This document shows, in pieces, positions 59,095 through 64,000 of a stretch of 64,000 nucleotides of DNA. Origin of the DNA: Endomychus coccineus (taxonomy: Eukaryota; Arthropoda; Insecta; Coleoptera; Endomychidae); assembly GCA_958510875.1 (NCBI GenBank), contig OY294067.1:234588361-234652360 (forward strand), written 5' to 3'. Position numbers and translations under genes: made by a program. Under the pieces are notes generated by a model, which had not been told where the DNA came from, searched no databases, and saw only the letters and a program-made list of their open reading frames with translations. Position 1 is the stretch's first letter. Each line of letters opens with the position of its first letter.

Positions 59095-60980
59095 ATGAAA
59101 GGCGTAGCTTATGAAAAACAAAATATCAATGAACAATGGTTGAAAAATCTAACTGACACAAAAATTCCGGATGAGGTGCAGCACACGTTAAGCTCAGGTC
59201 CGAAGTTTGCATTGCCTAATAATAATAAAAAACTGCCTATTGACAATATTATTGCAAATTTAGAATGCGGAATTAGGAATAAAAATGTTGAAGAAAAAAT
59301 GAAATTAGAAACAAAGTTTGTAACATCTTGACAAACAAAAAGAACAAACAGAAAGCAGAAATAGGTATTGCAAAGAATCGTTTTAACTATCATACAAAAA
59401 TAACAAAAGAGTTCTTAGATGCTGACCCTCAAATATTAGTTTTGAACGCGGATAAATGTAATAAAACCGTCATAATGCTTAGAAATGACTATGAAAACAA
59501 AATAGGAAACCTTTTAAATGATGAAACAACTTATAAAAAATTAAAATCTGACCCTACTTTATCAGTACAAAATAACATGAATAAATTGATAAATAAATGG
59601 CACAAAAATAAGATAATCCCTATTGAATTAAAAAATACAATTTAGCAAAATTTCTATCAAAATCTATCAATAATATAATAGGAAAAAATGAATTTTAGGT
59701 GAAGGACTCATGGCATTTTAATGAATTTATAAAAAATCAATCCGTACCCGTAAACCATCAACTAATTTCCTTAGACGTTGCTTCTTTATTTACAAATATA
59801 CCTGTCGTTTTGGCATTGAATTGCATAAAAAAACGTTGGGCAGAGATTAAAAACCACACACCTCTTGATCAATCGGATTTTATAAATGCTGTAAAGTTTT
59901 GTTTAGGATGCACTTATTTCCAGTACGGTGAGCAATATTTTGGACAAATTTTCGGCAGAGCAATGGGATCTCCTATTTCAGCTACCATTGCTAACCTCGT
60001 TATGGAATGCCTAGAGGAATCTGTTATAAGTTCATCAGATTTTCAGCTTGTACTCTTTAAACGGTATGTAAATGATTGCCTTATGTGTGTTCCCAACGAT
60101 AAAATTCAATATGTGATTAATAAATTTAACAATTTCCACTGTAAACTTCAATTCACTTGTGAAATAGAAGTAAACAAAAACATAAATTTCCTAGATATGA
60201 ACATTAGGCATGATGCAGATGGAAAAATAAAAACTTCTTGGTTTACTAAAGAAGTTTGGTCTCAACGTTATCTTCACTTCAATTCCGTTGCACCAGCTTG
60301 TTATAAAAAAAGTGTCATAAACAGCCTTACAGACCGCGCGGTAAAATTGTCCCACGCAGAGGACCGTCCCAAAAATTTGAAAATTGTTCGTAATACACTG
60401 GAAATGAATGGCTACCCAAAAACTTTCTTCAATCCTATCATTAAAGAGAGAATAAACAGAATCTATAATGGTTCTTCATATAAAAATAACATAAAAGGTA
60501 ATACAGACAACTATAACTTTACCATACATTCCGGAGACCTCAGAAAAAATTAAGAAATGTTTGAAAAGTTAAGATATAAATGTTGCGTATAAACCTACTA
60601 ACTGTGTTGGGAAATATTTCTCAAATCTAAAACCTGTAATACCTAAAGATAAACAAACTCACACAGTATATAAATTGAATTGTTAAGATTGTGATGGGAC
60701 TTATACTGGAATCTCTAAACAATATTTACAAAAAAGAATGTATGGCCATAAGTATAGCACAAGAAATAATAACTTAGAAAATTCCACCGCCCTTGCTAAG
60801 CACTGCTTTGATTATAACCATCAATTTGATTACAAAAATGTTAATATTTTAACTAAGGAAACCAATTATTATAAAAGATCTATCCTGGAGATGATTCACA
60901 TAAAACGTGACTCCATATCTGTAAATCATAGGAATGATATTCAGGGATTAAGTCAGATTTATAGTAGCTTGATTAATTAA
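59095..60980 (+). pseudogene. PLE reverse transcriptase and GIY-YIG endonuclease
   Basis: Three frames carry one gene: 59095-59331 (LSSGPKFALPNNNKKLPID), 59328-59645 (FLDADPQILVLNADK, NKTVIMLRNDYENKI, LKSDPTLSVQNN) and 59699-60553. The usual YGLPKIHK...RPI block is missing between about 59645 and 59650, and a TAG follows NEF at about 59697. The RT fragment shows SLDVASLFTNIP (motif A, D26 of that frame), GRAMGSPISATIANL (motif B), KRYVNDCLMC (motif C; YVND instead of YVDD at its residues 123-126) and NFLDMNI. After another frameshift, VYKLNC-stop-DCDGTYTG begins the CxxC GIY-YIG nuclease, with GHKYS, LAKHCFDYNHQFDYKN and SILEMIHI before the stop at 60978. Frameshifts, two stops, a deletion and the motif C change all argue for inactivity. 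Confidence 0.9.
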
Positions 60981-61343
60981 AACTCTTGCAAATGCCTACA
61001 TGCGTCTTTATAATGTTAAAAGTATATTTAGGAAGAATGCTTAAAAGTAAATTCCAATACAGGTCTGAAACCTTTTTCAAGTACCTCATAAATCTTACAT
61101 CTGGTTCGAGTAGATACCAACAAATAACTTCGAACGTCAGTTGTTATGAGACTATAGCAACATGCACTTGTATATTATGAGAATATTACTGAACAGTGGA
61201 TTCTTGTTACAAGAAATTTATACTTCAATATTGACGATACAATTTCGATTATTTGTTCATTTCGACGGTGTGGGCTTTTGATTGAAAGCGATATGGACGC
61301 TTTTGCTATAATTAGTTTTAATAAACCCTTTTTGACATAATAA

Positions 61344-61385
61344 GTCTTCTGATGATGGTCGTGAGACCGAAACGTACGTAAAGAC
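61344..61385 (+). ncRNA. Hammerhead ribozyme in PLE 3' region (copy 2)
   Basis: Stem I GTCTT (61344-61348) with AAGAC (61381-61385); core CTGATGA 61349-61355; stem II GGTC/GACC (61357-61360, 61365-61368) closed by GTGA; GAAA 61369-61372; stem III ACGTACGT (61372-61379), two pairs plus a palindromic tetraloop; cleavage residue A61380. The 42 nt are identical to the reverse-strand copy at 38550-38591, while the surrounding 3' regions differ at many positions. It would self-cleave PLE transcripts, probably as a dimeric fold. Confidence 0.93.
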
Positions 61386-61750
61386 AAAAATTTTAAAACA
61401 GAGTGTTAATGTGACCTATTTCCCAAGAATTTTTATATATAATTCATACTGGATCAAGAATCTTTATTATGAAATAACTCACCTAAACTGCTCCAAGAAA
61501 GTTATAGGGATAGTGTTGAAAATCTTATACTTGCGAAGGTTGCTTTAGTGGAAAAAATGTTAAAGAATTTAAGTTTCAAGATAGATGTGATTTAGTTTAA
61601 AAATATTAAAACCTCATTCCTTTTTATAAATGTTTGTTTGTTGATCGGTTTCACCAATGATCAGAATTCATAGTGGGTTAACATCCAGTCATATTCTGAA
61701 TTTAGCGCTTCAAAATTGTTTCCTCGTTCTAATCTAGTGTGTAATAATGC

Positions 61751-61995
61751 CTTGAAGGAAACTAACGGATATTCAACCACTTCAGGTTATTGTGATGATT
61801 GGTGCTGGTCAAATTGAAGTAGCGGCTAAATTTGATGTAGCACAAGGTGTCATTTCTCGTTTACTGAAATTGGATATGTGTCAGAAAGATCTAGAAGTAG
61901 CCGACCACGAAAACTAAATGCTATTCAAGACCGAAATAATTAGTTGAACTTATGCTGTAAAGACGACCCGAAATCCCACTTGGCCCAGGTCATTA
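61751..61995 (+). pseudogene. Tc1-type transposase N-terminal fragment
   Basis: From 61757 the frame gives LQVIVMIGAGQIEVAAKFDV and AQGVISRLLKL, the first helix-turn-helix of Tc1-like transposases. After a frameshift near 61880 come RSRRPRKLNAIQDRN, containing the GRPR-like linker, and after more damage CCKDDPKSHLAQVIKK. The catalytic domain is not present. Confidence 0.68.
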
Positions 61996-62663
61996 AAAAA
62001 ACAACCATATCAATTTAACTTTATTGATCAATTTCTGCACTAAACTCGATTTTCATGAAATATTCAGGAGGTGGTGTACGCAAACGGTGATTCATGAGAT
62101 AAATGACTTGACTTAACGGAACATTCCTTTTAAGAGTGGATGGTTTGGTAATTTGTCTTTAAGATGTGCAGGAATTAGGTACGTGATTGAAAGGAGAGAG
62201 TGTTTAGTGTGACGCGGTATTCACAAATAACTTCGTGAAATATATCCGTCGGCCCGGAGCTACGTGGTGGCCGCGTCCTTTTCAGTTAGATCAACTGTTG
62301 AAGGATCGGTGAGATTAGTTATTGCTGTTAAAATAGCACTCACTCTGACAGGATTTGTTCATCTGATCCTACTAAGGCACTGGGATATTTTTATTTAAAA
62401 AAAAACTGTCGAAATGATTCAATATAGTTTATATTGTATGTATACGTTGTAGAAGCTCTAATTTCTGTAAACGAGTAATCGCATATCTTTGTGAGGTCAT
62501 AGAATATGACGTTCCTGGCGATTATAATCGACTGCAAATTTTTGTCAGATAGAATGTTGCCTGTATCAGGAGCCCATCACACATGCACACAAACTCTAAC
62601 ACTTGTTTTTTTATTCATCTTGGAAGCTTATTCAAGAGGTAATTAGTTAAATCAAGAAAACTT
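61996..62663. other. Unassigned spacer
   Basis: Slightly GC-richer around 62230-62330 but without a usable open frame. No repeats identified. Confidence 0.45.
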
Positions 62664-62850
62664 TGCAATTCTTAGTGGGACATCTATCTATTCGCCTACG
62701 ATATTTTATTATACCCCGATAGAAAAATAGACCAATGACATCACAACTCTTTCCGTTCTGCTGATGAACCAGAGAAGAATGCGTTGTCCAGAATTATTGG
62801 CTGGTGATGTCACTGGTCGATTTAGTGAAACCTTACCACTTATTAGTAAT
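62664..62850 (+). repeat. Relative of the 3.7-4.3 kb hammerhead-bearing repeat
   Basis: TAGTGGGACATCTAT, then GCCTACGATATTTT...ACCCC and GCGTTGTC.AGAATTATT.GC align with both units at 3739-4320 and with the ribozyme region of the first unit (TTCTACTGATGA, GTCTAGAACTATTAGC). Divergence is high. It shows that the sequence at 3.7 kb is a dispersed family rather than a local duplication only. Confidence 0.55.
62756..62793 (+). ncRNA. Degenerate hammerhead ribozyme
   Basis: Stem I is TTCTG (62756-62760) with CAGAA (62789-62793), five of five pairs and with compensating change relative to TTCTA/TAGAA at 3968. CTGATGA (62761-62767) and the GTC cleavage triplet (62786-62788) are intact. Stem II has lost its pairing, GAAA has become GAAT (62777-62780), and stem III cannot form. 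It is very probably inactive. Confidence 0.5.
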
Positions 62851-63279
62851 TAACAAGAGATGTTTGTTAGGTATATTCACTTTACAAGCAGGGTACAAAT
62901 CTACCAAGAAGCTTCCAAATATTAGCCAGGGAGAAAACTGTTTTGAATGAAATTCTTCTTTTAGAATATAGTGCATTCTGTGATGTCATCTATCAGATAA
63001 TATCAAAACTAAGTCAGTCGGTTCCGAGAGAACTGATAATTTAGTCCAGTAAACACGGAGGACTTGATTACAAATTTTTTTTCTTATGAACCGATTTTGA
63101 TCTGTGAGGGCATATTCGATTCGTCTTGACACCTAGATCAAAGCTTACCACTTTTGGTCCTTGACAAATTATTTATTTAGTTAATAAACAATAAATAGTG
63201 ACAAAAAATGTTTACGCTATTTTCCATTGATTTTAAGCAGGTAGAGTGTATTTTTCCATTCATTTGACCATTAAACAGT
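62851..63279. other. Unassigned AT-rich spacer
   Basis: No open frame or named element. The phrase AGTTAATAAACAATAAAT near 63180 resembles the tandem repeat to its right and could be an outlying diverged unit. Confidence 0.45.
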
Positions 63280-63810
63280 GTTTATTCAATGTTTATAACA
63301 ATTTGTTAAATAACAAATTAAAAACAAAAATAAAAATTTCCTAAATATTAGAGATTAGAGTTATTATCGGATAATTTGGACCTTTTAAACACGAATTTGA
63401 TGTACATTTTTCAATTAGTTGCTAATATAATTAGTTAATAAACAATTTGTTAATTATCAATTTAACAAAAAAATCTACGTATTAGAGATCATTTTCGGAC
63501 AACATTAATTTACTAAACATGAATATAATGTCCATTTTTCAATTAGTTGCTAATATAGTTAATTAATAAACAATTTTTCAGTTAACAAATCAACAAAAAA
63601 TGAGTTTCCCAAATATTCGACACTAGAGTCATTTTCAGATAATTAGGACCTGCTAAACATGAATTTGTGGTCCATTTTTTAATTACTTGTTAATTAGTAT
63701 TAACTAATGGTAGTAAACAATTTCTTGGTTAACAAATTAACAAAAAAATAAAAGTTTCCTAAATACTCCAGATTAGAGTCATGTTCGGATAATTAGGACC
63801 TGAATAAATG
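63280..63810 (+). repeat. Diverged tandem repeat, ~133-148 bp, about four units
   Basis: AGATTAGAGT(T/C)AT or a variant, followed by TCGGATAATT(A/T)GGACC, occurs near 63350, 63485, 63625 and 63770. Each is followed by AAACATGAAT.T and TCCATTTTTCAATTAGTTG, then GTTAATAAACAATTT. Spacing varies (about 133, 137, 148) and units are diverged, so the array is old. Confidence 0.6.
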
Positions 63811-63924
63811 TTTTTCCATATCTAGGAAAGGGTATATTTTGAAATAAATTCAAGAAAACATTTCAAATCATATTTAAATTAGTTTCAATTAAATTAAGAA
63901 AAACATTTTAAATATTATATATAC

Positions 63925-64000
63925 ATTATTCATTTTCATCATCATCACCATTTTCATCATCGTCATCTTTATTATTATTATTATTATTGTCATTATTGTT
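63925..64000 (+). repeat. Trinucleotide microsatellite (CAT)n/(ATT)n
   Basis: Imperfect CAT/CATCAT and TTCATC runs pass into an ATT run that reaches the window end with interrupting GTC units. The full length is not known because the window stops inside it. Confidence 0.92.

Larger units (their letters stand above)
59095..61450 (+). mobile_element. Penelope-like element with hammerhead ribozyme
   Basis: The order is N-terminal PLE region, reverse transcriptase, GIY-YIG nuclease, ~365-nt 3' region, hammerhead ribozyme and ~65 nt of tail ending near TATATATAATTCATAC. The 3' half is matched by the reverse-strand copy at 38455-39340. The 3' limit is drawn where the two copies stop matching. The 5' limit is simply the first recognised coding. 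PLEs copy themselves by target-primed reverse transcription using the GIY-YIG nuclease; this copy is disabled. Confidence 0.9.

Overview
The window looks like AT-rich, gene-poor arthropod (most likely insect) nuclear DNA. I found no ordinary host gene. Every coding stretch I could recognise belongs to a transposable element: DD41D (rosa-type) Tc1/mariner, a GTFIIRD2-like hAT, Crypton-type tyrosine recombinase, a SWIM-domain DDE transposase, Jockey/R1-type non-LTR retrotransposons and Penelope-like elements (PLEs). This mixture, nested insertions, foldback elements and a large satellite suggest heterochromatin. The species cannot be told from the sequence.

Layout. 1-8.0 kb: unassigned AT-rich DNA with a 366-bp direct duplication carrying a hammerhead ribozyme motif (3968-4009) and a long inverted repeat (4.5-5.7 kb). 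8.06-24.28 kb: an uninterrupted satellite of 51 full monomers of exactly 314 bp plus a partial one. It has block-wise variants and an internal duplication of about 6.3 kb. A diverged inverted monomer flanks it on the left; on the right a ~300-bp dispersed element interrupts the last monomers. 26.4-27.4 kb: twelve copies of an 84-bp repeat. 27.6-29.6 kb: a broken non-LTR retrotransposon whose reverse-transcriptase palm segment is tandemly triplicated. 30.25-31.56 kb: an intact DD41D mariner with perfect 23-bp inverted termini, a TA duplication and a 361-aa transposase, the only complete gene in the window. 33.9-35.9 kb: a segmental duplication, one copy holding a 1175-bp foldback element with TTA target duplication, the other preserving the empty site.

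37.2-41.6 kb: RNase H relic of a non-LTR element, reverse-strand PLE 3' end with a hammerhead ribozyme, and a Jockey-type reverse-transcriptase pseudogene. 42.35-45.6 kb: a reverse-strand hAT pseudogene split by a retrotransposon fragment and by a palindromic element built from inverted Crypton recombinase C-termini. 50.3-51.1 kb: a larger Crypton recombinase pseudogene. 51.16-56.22 kb: a long-terminal-repeat DD41D mariner relic with TA duplication, interrupted by a 3478-bp element with ~312-bp inverted termini and a SWIM-domain transposase lacking its catalytic core. 56.7-58.2 kb: another decayed mariner. 59.1-61.45 kb: a PLE with reverse transcriptase, GIY-YIG nuclease and hammerhead ribozyme, damaged by frameshifts and stops. 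The last 2.5 kb hold a Tc1 fragment, a degenerate hammerhead relative, minor tandem repeats and a trinucleotide microsatellite.

The most notable theme is self-cleaving RNA. Two separate PLE copies carry an identical 42-nt hammerhead in otherwise diverged 3' regions, a second hammerhead type sits in a retrozyme-like 366-bp duplication, and several decayed relatives are scattered through the window.
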